A stretch of DNA of 64,000 bases from NCBI GenBank assembly GCA_001910725.1, contig MJGA01000040.1, forward strand, positions 1-64,000, written 5' to 3'. The notes beneath the pieces are model-generated. The model was not told where the DNA came from. It saw only the letters and a list, made by a program, of their open reading frames with translations, and did no database searches. Below, piece by piece: positions 10,169 through 21,163 of the stretch. Origin of the DNA: Phanerodontia chrysosporium. Lineage: Eukaryota; Basidiomycota; Agaricomycetes; Polyporales; Phanerochaetaceae. Position 1 is the first letter of the stretch. Each line of letters begins with the position of its first letter. The translations under genes were made by a program, and so were the position numbers.

Positions 10169-13100
10169 ATGGCTCTCTCTTTGGATCCCAAACGCCCTCA
10201 TCTCACTCGTACTCTCTCCACTCTCAAGAGAAATGCAATCTCTACCACTGCTGGTAATGCTGACATTGCTCAGCGTCGTTACGCCTTGCTCCAAGACTTC
10301 GAAGAAGTTGTGCCCATTGTATCCGTCAAGTACTTCCAAGACTACCTCCTGCCCGCCCTTCCCGGCAAGTCCGCACTTGCCAAACGTACTCTTAGCAAGC
10401 TGAGGTCCGACGGGATCGTAACACCGGCACATCGCTGGGTACACTGGCCCAACAACCCCTGCGACATGAACGGTGTCGACCAATTCGGTGGCCGCCTTCT
10501 CGAAGACAAAGTATTCGCGCCGTTCGCAACCATGGCACAGGACATCAAGGACGCGGCTCTCGCTCTAGGGAACACTCTATCTGCAAAGGACTGCTTGTCT
10601 CACTTCCTGTGCAACCCGGCTTGCGTGCCGATCTCGAAGAGCAGGCGCGAACCTTCTATGACCAGGCCTGACGCGTACGCCCTGCTCACGAACTACAAGA
10701 CTCCGATACAGTGGTCCGACGTCACTATCCCCGGCGAGTTCAAAAAGCGGGACAGCCAGGAAGATAAGCTTGACGTAAGTCCCCTACCGTTCGTATGCTA
10801 TGGCGGGCATTGGCGCTGATACGAGACGCGTTCCAGAATTACGAGAAAATCCTATGGTCCATGAGCTACATTATGCAAGAGGATGCGCGGCGCAGATTTG
10901 TCTTCGGCTTTACCGTCGAGAACGTATCTATGCGTTTCTGGTTCCTGAGCCGCTCGGAGGTTCTCGTGAGCGAGGAATTCAACTTCATGGCGGTGAGTAC
11001 TCGATTTATTGGATCAGCTACTTGCATGGGCTGATGATGAGTTAGGATCACAGCACAACGATTGACTTCTTCATAAGGATCACATTTGCCAAGTACTCCG
11101 ATCTCGGGTTCGACAACACCATGAAGAGGCTCGCAGAACCCTCTACCAAGGACGGCTCAGTGCGCTACGAGATCGAGGTTCGGGATCCCAAGCAAGAGCC
11201 GCTTGTGAAGACATACCGTACAACGAAGCTCATCTCAGAATTGGGCGCGTTGTCTCCGCGCGGACGTGGGACGCGTGTCTGGGAGGTGTACGAGATCGAC
11301 GAGGGCGGCAGGGAGGTGGGCCCAGCGAAGGTGCTCAAAGAAACTTGGAGCGACGCCGACCGCCCGATCGAAGGCGATAACCTTGCCAACCTATCTGCCA
11401 GGGCTTCCGAAATGGGCGAAGCAGACGAGTTCAAGAAGTACTTCATGTCGATGAGTCGGTATGGCCATGTGTACGTCGGCGAAGGGAAATCTGCGCGCCC
11501 GGATACCACCGCTACGTTTCGAGTGCCCAGACGAGGGCGTCGCCCCGACGTACCCTCAGATTGCTCTGTCCTCCGAGTCGTCAACCCGGAGCGACGTCCG
11601 TCTGTCCTGACTCGGCAAGGGCTTATACAAACGGACGCGGGCGAAGAGAAGGACTGCAAATACTCGCGATACCCCACGAAGATCCATCATCGCATCATAT
11701 ATAATGAGGTCGGAGTGCCCGTATTCCAAGCCAAATCCCTCTGCGTGGCCTTCATGTGCCTGTATCACGTCCTACGAGGTGCGATGCATCCATTTCATCC
11801 GTTCGCAGCTAATCATGGATATATGCAGGTTTGGCTCTTATGCACAAGCTTGGATGGGTCCATCGTGACATAAGCTACGGAAATGCGCTTCTTGTCGGCA
11901 ACGGAGGCAAGGTTACGGACCTTGAGTATGCTAAGGAGGAGACAGACACGTCTGTACACGGCATTCGCACGGTAAGCGAAACACCTCATATCTGTATGCG
12001 TCCTCATTTTTACAAATATGATTGCGTAGGGCACAGTATATTTCATGTCTACGGAAGTGGACGCCGGAAAGTACAAGCATGTCCCAGCACAGAAGACTGT
12101 CATCGGACTGGAAGAACTCGACGATATCAAGAAACTCGATCAAATATGTCCTACCACAGACGCGGCCGTGGGCGAGGTACCAGCGCCCACCATTCGCGTC
12201 CAATCTCAGGCCGAGACTATTTCATTCCTCTATAATCCCTTTCACGACCTAGAATCGGTCGTTTGGCTTGGTTTTTATCTTATCTTAGCCTCCCGATTTC
12301 GGAAGTCTGACGCCGAGACGCCACCAGAGACTAAAGAGTACTATCGCATCCAGGAAGACCTTTTTCAGAAGTTATTCACCACTCGTGAAGAACGTAACGA
12401 CCTTATGAACTCAATGATTGCGGACTCGGACGTTTCTAACACCTTCTCCGGGCTTCATCCCAAAGTCAAGCCCGTGATCGACTATCTCCTCACCATGCGT
12501 AAAATCCTGCTCGAGGAATTCGCCTTGGCCGAAGCACAAATGACTCCCAAATCCCCCATCCCATTCTTCGCCGCGCAGAGAGCCACAATCAAGATGGCGC
12601 AGATTGCACTTCTGGGGATCGTTGAATACCTCAAGAACAATGACATGGTGATTCTCACTGAAGACGACTACAAACCTCGACGTCCTCTCTGGAAGCAGCT
12701 TACCCCCAAGGACAAAGACCCCGAACGACCTGGCCCAGATGCTGCGGGTGCTACTCCTGGTGACGAGCAGACTGTGTCTTCGCCCGACGTGACCGCCCAA
12801 TCTTGCGCCACGATGCCAGAGACCGCACCCCAGACTAGCCGGACTCGCCGCGCAGACAGGCCGGCGCGTGGAAATCCTATGCCGGCGACCAGAACCCTTC
12901 GTTCCGTGACGCGTAGCACTCAGAGTGCATCTAACGTCCCCGTCGCTCCGACTCCTGAGGCGGGTCCCTCTCAAAGGAGGATGCTCCGCTCGAGCTCTCG
13001 ACTACTTGAGGCCTCTCGGTCTGCGGACACCAAGGGACCGTCTTCCTCGTCACAGCCTGAGATTAAGGACCAAGGTAAGGGCAAGGCTGCTCCCAAGACC

Positions 13101-13232
13101 CGCGCCGAGTCTGCCCCCGGCACCGCAGAGGGCGCGACGCCGGACACAGATAGCAAGAAGGGCCCCAGGAAGAACGCCGGGAAGTCTCGCGGCACGACCA
13201 GCAAGCCAAGTCGGGGACGTGCGGGTCAGTGA
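10169..13232 (+). CDS. FunK1 fungal-specific protein kinase 1
   Basis: Serine/threonine-type kinase of the FunK1 family, expanded in multicellular basidiomycetes. Exons 10169-10774, 10837-10992, 11046-11778, 11829-11971 and 12030-13232 give 946 residues with every join in frame. The N-terminal third carries the family's FGFTVEN/FWFLSRSEVL region. The likely ATP-site lysine is in VLKETW near residue 352. The catalytic loop is WVHRDISYGN near residue 510. The metal-binding motif is VTDLEYAKE, with DLE in place of DFG, as usual for the family. The activation region GTVYFMSTE and YNPFHDLESVVWLGFY follow. The last 200 residues are a Pro/Ser/Lys/Arg-rich tail with TRTLRSVTRS-type basic repeats. The start at 10169 aligns with that of kinase 2. 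It looks functional; substrates are unknown. Confidence 0.92.
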
Positions 13233-13524
13233 TGTGTTCGAGTTCAGATTGTAATTATGTCTCCTGTATTGTCTCTCAGAATGTGCTTGCATTAGAGCGG
13301 TGCTCAGTATTACATGTATGTATACTTTACGCTGTGGGTGGTGCGAAGGCTTTAACCGTTATTGAAGATATTGCCCCGGTTGATCTTTGGGGCTTCAGTC
13401 GAACTGGGCGAGCTTTAGGATTTGGTGAAGTGTGCAGTTGAGGCGAGCGGACGCAGAGGCAGTGTGAAGGAAAACCGGCACGCCGATTGGTTTGAAGCAA
13501 GCGCGCGCATGCATCGTTGCAAGG

Positions 13525-14413
13525 TCTCCCGCCTTTTGTGTCCGCACGCACCTCGTCAGCGACCTCCATCAGGAAGTGTTCCTGCGTGCTGGTTATGTGC
13601 TCGAGACTTAGCTCATTGAAGCTAAGTGAGCAGTCGGAGACGCATTAGTCGTCTTACGACGGGGAGACGCACGTAGGCCCAAGATTGTCCGAATTGGACA
13701 CGAAGAGGTACTGCTTGCCCTGCCCAAGTAGCCTATCGAGCATGCTGGAGTGGGCTAGTGCATAGTACAGGTCGCCATGGCGGACGGGTACCAGCAATCG
13801 TGGTCGTCGCGCACGACGCGCGCAGTGTCGTCGTGCGTGTGGAAGGACGTCATCAGCAGCAGCGGCACGTCGGCGTGCTCCGCGGCGTTCAGCGACGCGA
13901 TCTGCCGCACGGTCAGGTCGAGGAAGGTCATGCCGCTCTTGACCTCCAGCGCACTCTTTGCGCCAGGCATGCCTGCGGCACACCGTTCAGTAAACAACAG
14001 AGGGGCGCAGAACGAGACGCACCCATCGACGTTCCCAGACCGCCATTCACTTTCAATACCGCCAGTTTTCGCAGGTTCTTCGGGTTCCCGGTGGCTGGTA
14101 GGCTGTCGTACGAAACGATCTGGTCTTCGGCAACAGGCTGTACACGATCCCAGATCCTGCAACGCCAGTCAATCAGGGTCAACAGCTGGAGCATAGCCAA
14201 CCTACAAGGCCTCGCGTGCTCGTTTCCGCTTGATATAACTCGCGAAGAGGCGCAGGAACGCTTGCATCTCTTCGCCGAACTCGGCCTGTAAAGCCCCGTT
14301 AGCCTGCAGATCGAGTGACATGAAACCTATGGCACACTTTGCGTGATCCAGACCCCTTCTCGGACTCGACCAGCTTGTCCAACGCGGCCTTCATCTCCAA
14401 TACCTCGACATCT
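13525..14413 (-). pseudogene. UTP-glucose-1-phosphate uridylyltransferase (UGPase) relic
   Basis: Remains of the enzyme that makes UDP-glucose from UTP and glucose-1-phosphate. Recognisable segments in order are EMKAALDKLVESE, GEEMQAFLRLFASYI, WDRVQPVAEDQIVSYDSLP, the nucleotide-binding loop KLAVLKVNGGLGTSMG, AKSALEVKSGMTFLDLTVRQI, VPLLLMTSFHTHDDT, HGDLYYALAHSSMLDRLLGQG and QYLFVSNSDNLGPT, then TQEHFLMEVADEVRADTKGG. Several splice joins still work. Near 13795 roughly 50 residues that should carry the FNQSRYPR/LLP region are missing and the frame shifts into the HGD motif. Everything after ADTKGG (the C-terminal half) is gone. The piece cannot encode an active enzyme. It lies antisense between kinase 1 and the SPRY-F-box relic, out of metabolic context. 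Confidence 0.82.
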
Positions 14414-15689
14414 GCAAGACCGTGAGGTGTCTGGCCAAGCTCGACGCGACAAAGACGTGCCTGTCAGCTCAACGTTCAGGGGCTTCCTCCGTCGACCAGA
14501 TAATCCGCAGAGCAAGACGGAGAGGGGACGCATGGTGAGCAGGTACAGAAACTACACGAGACATCATAATGGAGTGCATACCATGGCGGACACGTTGCAG
14601 CTGCGAGGACGGGCTGGCGAATGCACACATCCTGACAAGGCTGGATTTATCGGTGCCGCCGAGGATCACGCTACGATCGCAGAAGTTGGCATGGCCCCCT
14701 CGCCGGAGTCTTGGCTGGCTCTAGACGAGTATCTGACCCAGGCCGTATGTTTCGGCACGCTCAGGCGACCTCGAAGATCTGGTCTGGATCTGTGAGGTCA
14801 CCTGAGGTGCTAAACGAGGCTGAAAGGCAATTCTGAATCTGGCTGGGCTGTTTATTCGTGCAGTAAGGCGAGGCTGAGAGATACTGCTGAGAACGGTCGA
14901 GGACGAGGCTAGATGAGAGCAGGCGTGCGGGACGCTCCCACATGCCGGTGATGCGCCATCATTGATGCGCTGGACACCCTCCGACGATAGACGCCGACGA
15001 CCATAACCTCGCTCAAATCACCGCGTTTCGACCATGTGCAAGTAAATCGTAAGGATCTCCCTCAATGGCTTACGTATACGTACTCTAACGTCAAAGTTCA
15101 GGATGTCTAGTAGCGGCGCAATTGTAGACTTTAGTTCGAATCGAGGACGCGGCTCTGAAAAAGTCGAAAAGTCTGTCACGGAGATGAAGATGAAGACATC
15201 CCTCCGACAGACCTAGACCGCACTATACCTCTCACATGCAAGAGCAATTCAGTGGCCCTGGCCATCCGAGTGTGTTCTGGTGAACTCGATGCGCAATTGT
15301 CGCGGCGGCGGCGGTGCGCTTGTCCGGAAATTCGTGCGTGGTCTTTGGACCTCAGCGCCTTCTTTTGTTTCACTTTTTGCGCAGGGGAGAGAGTCAAGTA
15401 CTTCTCAGCTCGCCATAGGTTTTATGTGTCTCTACTGAGAACAGGACGCTAGCTGTTGGCCGCTACGCCGGGTCACTCGCCGCGACGTCCCGTGGATCAC
15501 CTAACCCGTCGTCAGGCAAATGTCAGCCCTTTCCTCCTTCCCTCCATCCATTCCCGACTGCTATGCAGTGTCAACCTTGGACGATGGTCTTCCAGAATCA
15601 TCACTTTACTTGCGTCCGCTTCCAGCGTGGCAGACGATGAGATCCGACAACTGCGACCTCCCGCGCCTGATGCTTGTAAACCAGTGTCG
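14414..15689. other. Intergenic region, no gene recognised
   Basis: About 1.3 kb. Possible 5' remnants of the UGPase gene may extend up to about 14660 on the minus strand (FASPSSQLQRVRHG), but I cannot anchor them. Nothing else here can be supported. Confidence 0.4.
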
Positions 15690-17678
15690 ACCCAGTTTAC
15701 CCGTAGCATTACTTCGAGTTGGATATTGAGCCTTTCCAGCCTTCCCGTACGTCTCTGAATTTGTACAACCCGGATAGTGTTCCGTCTGACTATCATGCAC
15801 AGGATAGACCTCGCCATCGGGAACGCAAACAAGGCTCTAGCTCAGTATAGTCGGTCTCTCTGACATGGCACTTGGCAGCATGATGGTTGGATCGAGGGCT
15901 GGCAGCCCTTCATGGCCCTTCCCGAACGAGCCTCAACGTCTACAGTGCAGAGCTCGTCGCACACAGGTCTTGCGGAGGCCCGGTGCTCCCTGGGATGACC
16001 TCCTGGAAAGGTATGTCCCAATAGTACCTTCCTCAGTCGTTCTTCACTCATGAAATGTGACATCTGAAGCCGGTGATACCGTCGCATGTGGGTTCTCACC
16101 CGTTGACGGGTGCATCTTTGCACGAAAAACGGTGAGATGACAGGTGAGTCTTGTCAGTATCTACGTTAAGATAATATATTTACCGAAGATCTTAGGTTGT
16201 AAACATGGACTACTCGGTATCGAAATAGAAGAGCTGCGCCCCGTTTCAGGGCCAGAGTTCGGAAGGCAGAAAGCGAAGGGATCGAGGACGAGGAGCCGTA
16301 CCTATCTATCAGGCCCAACTTTGGCGAACTCGTGCTTGCTTTCGCCATGATTCGTTTCATGGCGGGCTACGTACAGAGCAGGAAGTGCAAGTTCTCACTG
16401 AATGCCAAGTCACTACCTGAAGAGATAAGGACGATGGTTGGTACCTTTGCTGTGGCGAAGTCGATGAAGCAAGTGGCACCTTGCGATCCGACTCTCGCCC
16501 AGCACTGATCCTGATCTCCGAATAGCGATCTAGTCACGTTGAGTCGGCTCTCGACGGTCTGCCGAGCATGGGACGAGATATGTTGTCCAGCTATGCCCGA
16601 GCACATCCACCTCAGCTCGGTGGTCCGACTTCACCAGCTCCGCACTCTTCTCCACTCCGCCATTGTCATGCATTGTTTGCGCACCGTCAGGCTCTGCGGA
16701 ATAGTCGACAAGGCACTCGACGCCCCAAGCCTTATGCTGCTACTCTCCACATTAGGACGTCGTCTCACCGAGGCGACATCTAGTATCAAATGGTGCAGCA
16801 CCTCTTGGGCGAATATCGCTGCGCGTCATCGCCAGGCCCCGCCGCGTGTCGAAGCCGCGCTCTCTGATCTCCCCTGTCCTCTGCGGCATCTCAGGACCGT
16901 GTCCATCGACTCTGTCGAGCTTGTGTCGCTGTCTGTGCTCTCGCGCGTCCTGCGTGGTCTGCCCCGCGTGCGTGACGTATCCCTCACATCCGTATCCATG
17001 CTTCAGGCTTCAGAACGCTACTTCTGGCCTCCATCGCTACGGCTAATGGGACTCGGCACCTTCAAGATGGACCTCTGCAGGCTTCCCATGCCCGCCATAC
17101 CCATCCTCATGTCGACGACCCCTCGTATCCCGCCCTACCACCCTACTCTGAGAGGTTGTGCGGCGTTTGGCTTCATCCCACTGACGAGTTCGTCGTGTGG
17201 AGAATTGCAGACATTCTGGGTCGTATGCCGCAGATTCAGGGTGGGGGTACCAAGAAGATGCTCATTGCATGGACCTTCGTGATACGTGGCGAGAAGAAGG
17301 TCGCGATGTCGAGAGGTGAGAGCTCGTGCGACCCTGTATCCCAGGATCTTACAGCTTCCCTGTGCAGTTCACGATTCCGATTTCGCTGTTGCAATTGAAT
17401 TCGAGAAGACGTGTGGCTCGCGAGACGCTCCTGCACGCACCTATACCATACGCATCTCGCTGCTTCACCAGTACGTTCGGCTAGCTAGCGAGCGCCTCTC
17501 TGTTCTCAATACGGCTCTTGCCGACGTTTTGCGCGGTGCAAACTCCCCGCTTAGCTTCCGGTGCCAGATACATATGCGTCCCAAAGTGGTTCGTCAGATT
17601 CGGACAGCTGTCGCTATATCGGAGACGAAGATGCCCCTGCTACGCGCTGTGCATGGCGGAGCATTTTTTGATGACTGA
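15690..17678 (+). pseudogene. SPRY-F-box gene A, decayed
   Basis: Paralogue of the minus-strand gene at 21164-23470. Upstream pieces resemble a SPRY domain: YFELDIEPFQPS near 15710, IDLAIGNANKALAQ near 15805, WLDRGLAALHG near 15890 (with a TGA just before the W), and GDTVACGFSPVDGCIFARK near 16080. A SPRY-like end, YLSIRPNFGELVLAF, leads into an F-box: KSLPEEIRTMV, intron 16441-16533, VTLSRLSTVCRAWDEICCP. A leucine-rich region follows, then a C-terminal domain (HPTDEFVVWRIADILGRM; DFAVAIEFEKTCGS; LRAVHGGAFFDD). The frame changes without a splice site near 17090-17150. The SPRY exons do not join cleanly. I infer an inactive copy, although the F-box half could still be transcribed. F-box proteins link substrates to SCF ubiquitin ligases. 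Confidence 0.62.
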
Positions 17679-18073
17679 TGTCAACCGCTCTCGCAATGTG
17701 TCCTTTCAACACCTACATTGACGGGGACGCAGGAACTTGTGGTTCGGTTCAAGTTGAAAGGTACTTCTGGCTGTCAGTGGCCACACACGCCACATCGATC
17801 AAATATTCGCTCATATTAGCGGTTTATTAATCGGTAAATGCTTTATCGTTTTCAATGAACGCATCATGGAGCGTTGTGTTCAATGAAAGGATGCGCAGGC
17901 GGACGATTCGGGCACTAGCGCCCACACGCCGGAGGCCAACCTCCAATTCGGGAAAGCGAGGTTATTCGCGAACCACCACTCGCCACATTCCTTTGTCCTC
18001 ACACCATAACACGCCCCTGGAGGCCACTTCAGCTATGCAGCACTCAGTTTGGAAAACGCTCTCAGAACCGTCA

Positions 18074-18079
18074 TATAAA
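18074..18079 (+). promoter_or_regulatory. TATA box of FunK1 kinase gene 2
   Basis: TATAAA 39-44 nt before the chosen ATG at 18118. The sequence around the start (CACTCGGTATGGCTCAC) resembles that of kinase 1 (CGCTCAGTATGGCTCTC). Confidence 0.6.
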
Positions 18080-18117
18080 GGCCAACGGGTATGCATCGTT
18101 GCGCCCCACCACTCGGT

Positions 18118-20965
18118 ATGGCTCACTCCTGCGATCCTACTATCCGCACTCATTCCATTCATCCCACCCCTTTGCGCTCCAATAATGCGCAGTCTGTTCC
18201 TAGCAATGCTCGGGTTGAGCAGGCTCGCGATGCGATCTGCCTCGACCTCAACGAGACCGTTGGCGTCGTATCTACGGACGACTTCCGCAAATATCTACTT
18301 CCGGACTTGCACTCAGGCATCGACCTCGACGCTGTCCTGAAAAAACTGCGCGAGAACAAGGCTATAGAAGATGGCCGGTGGACCCTCTTTTCTGTGGATC
18401 CCCGCGACATGGTCAAGCCGTCCGACCCACTCACACTGGGACCGGACGGGAAACCTCGGACAGAGCCCATGAATGAGGACGCGGTTTTCAAGAATTTCGA
18501 AGAGCTCGCGAAGTATATTCAAGATGCCTGCACTTCTGTCTCTAGCCTGTCCTCCTCCGACCGACTCTGCGAGTTCCGGTGCAACCCTGCGTCAATACCG
18601 AAATCCGAAATACGGAACAGTTTGCTCTCTCGGCCCGATAGTTATGCCGTCCGGTGTACCTCGAAAGCGATTAAGACTCAGAAGGCGAGAGTAAACTGGG
18701 TGGACGTAGTGGCACCAGGAGAGTTCAAGAAGCGTGAGGACGATGATGACAAATTAGATGTAAGGCCTTACCCACTATAGCTCCTGCTGCAGCTCTGACA
18801 GCGCTTCTAGAACCGGAGAAAAATCCTATGGTCGCTCTACCATATCATGCGGGAGGATGTACGAAGACGTTTTGTCTTCGGTTACACTATCGAGAACCGA
18901 ATGATGCGGTGGTGGTACTGCAGTCGGTCAGAGGTACTCGCCTCGACCCCATTTGATTTCATTGCAGTACGTTACCGCATACTCTTCTATGGCTGAACAG
19001 GTGTAACCCTGCCTATAGAACCACGACATGGTCGTCGACTTTGTACTATCCATGACGTTTGCGAACGAAGTCCAACTTGGCTGGGATCCGACTATCAAGC
19101 TCCTGCGCAGAAGCAGACTTATGGCGCTCCCGCGATACGAAATACTCGTTCGAGATATCTCTAGCGGTCAGGTAGTCGAGCGAACATTTCGTACGAAGGA
19201 CCTCCTTTGGAATCACGGGGCCGATGCTTTCAGAGGCCGTGGCACAAGAGTTTGGTCGGTAGTGGAAGTAGACGAGCGCGGCATAGAAGGAACAGACCTG
19301 CTGGCTCTCAAAGAAGGCTGGGCAGATGTCGATCGAGAACGAGAGGGCAAACTCTTCCATGACATCAAGCATCGGGTCGACATGTGTTGCGAAGACTTCC
19401 TCAAAGAAGCCTTCGACGAACTGTTTATGCAGCCCCGCGCGTTTGGCGATGTCTGGATCGAGTCACGGGCCGACCGAACCGACGACTTCAAGACCGGCAG
19501 AGATGGCCGGAAACTAGCGATTATCAGTACCCTTGACATTACGGTTGGGATGCCTAATTTCGACGCCGTTCACCCACAAGAAGCGAAGCTTCCCCGCCGT
19601 CGTATGCCAGAAGCCCGCTCCGTTCGCTCCACCGCCATGACCCAGGCGGCAGCACCGGAATACTCTCCGAAAGTTCATCAGCGTACGGTTTTCAAGAACG
19701 CGGGAAAGGAGCTTCTGACCCTGCATACGCTTGCCGCGGTCTTCGAGATGATATCGGAAGTGTTTCGCGGTGAGTCTTCAGTGCAGACGTACCTCGATAT
19801 TATGCTCATCGCCCGATAGGGCTTTACATCCTGCACCTTGTGAACTGGGTACATCGTGATATTAGCTATGGCAACGTCCTCGTACACAAGTCTGCCAAGA
19901 TCAGCGATCTCGAGTATGCAAAAGAGTTGTCCGATGATAGTACGCACCATGGCGTTCGGACGGTGAGTCGTTTCGTCTTCCGTAAGCCTGTCGCGAGCTC
20001 ACGCTGGCTCGTAGGGGACTCCCTATTTCATGGCGGAAGAGGTTCGTGTGGGACAATATCTGTTCAAACAAAAGGAAGTCCGCGAGAAACAGGCGGCTGC
20101 CCCCACCGCGGACTGGTTCTTGTCTCGCAAATTGAAGCATGCCTCGATAGATGAGATCGACACTGGAAAGCCTACGACGTCTGCAAATGCCAACGTTGCT
20201 CCTACAACTACCTTGAACCCCACGACAGAGTCGAACCGGAAAATCTCCTTCCGGCACAATCCCCTCCACGACATGGAGTCACTCCTCTGGCTGTCTATGT
20301 TCGTCCTTTTGATCTCAGACTATGAGAACAATGAGCGCGACGGGAACGGAAAACTCATATACGACTCCAAAGTATTCGAGGGCTTCCTGAAGGCACAGCA
20401 AGAATTGGCCAGTTTACTGTTCAACGACCTACTCTGTCGGCATATCTTCATCACGCAGGATGGCTTTCTCTCCGACAAGACGGCTGGTCTCCACCCCACG
20501 GTGCGGAAGGTTCTCCTGGAGTTGGACGAGATGCGCAAGAGCCTGGTTAGCCTCTACGTCGAAGCGGAGAAGGGCATCAAGTCCAAAGGGCATGAAGAGA
20601 TCAACATGGACTGGGCAGAAGCCGACAAGCAGCTGGATACCCATGTTCAAAACATACTCAAGATACTCGAAGACAACCCCCTTCCCTTCGTGAAGGACGT
20701 TTCCAGGCGCAATATCAGACCAAGAGCCCCGAAGCCTCCCGCAGCCACGAAACGCGCCGCTGTAGACGAGATTGACGCGGACGACAAGGACGGCCAGGCT
20801 CAGGGCCAGGATGGCATCACTTCCGACGAAGACCCGTCCCGCCGACATGCGAAGCGTATCAAGACCCAGAAGGAGAGCGACGTGTCCGCGTCAAGGCCTC
20901 AGAAGAAGCTCCCCTCCCTGGTCAGTTATATGGCCGTACAGGAAGGCTCTCAGGACGCCACCTAG
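18118..20965 (+). CDS. FunK1 fungal-specific protein kinase 2
   Basis: Paralogue of kinase 1 with the same five-exon plan: 18118-18759, 18811-18966, 19019-19769, 19820-19962, 20015-20965. Exons 2 and 4 are 156 and 143 nt in both genes. The product is 880 residues. It has FGYTIEN, the lysine motif ALKEGW near residue 364, the catalytic loop WVHRDISYGN near 525, ISDLEYAKE in place of DFG, GTPYFMAEE, and HNPLHDMESLLWLSMF. The C-terminal tail is Lys/Arg/Asp-rich, with a nuclear-localisation-like RRHAKRIKTQK. An in-frame ATG at 18091 is 27 nt upstream but lies only about 12 nt after the TATA box, so 18118 is preferred. No inactivating change is seen. Sequence divergence from kinase 1 is large, so the duplication is old. 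Confidence 0.92.
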
Positions 20966-21163
20966 TGGGGCAACTGCCTGTTCCCCCCTGTGTTCGTTTT
21001 GATTAGTCCCCAGGCTCTGCGAATATATATTGTGTAACACTCTCAAGTTTGCCGCGCGCTGAGCTTCCTGTCGAATGTGGCAACTGGTTGATCATGGACG
21101 GCACCAATATTCGGTGATATAATATAGCAAATAACGATTCAAGCATGCGAACGGGGCTCTGCC
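20966..21163. other. Short convergent intergenic spacer
   Basis: 198 bp between the stop of kinase 2 and the stop of the minus-strand SPRY-F-box gene B. It must hold both 3' ends. Confidence 0.5.

Noticed and set aside
13928..14200. Intact UGPase
   Set aside because: The GGLGTSMG loop is well preserved, but the RYPR region and the C-terminal half are missing, so it was called a relic.
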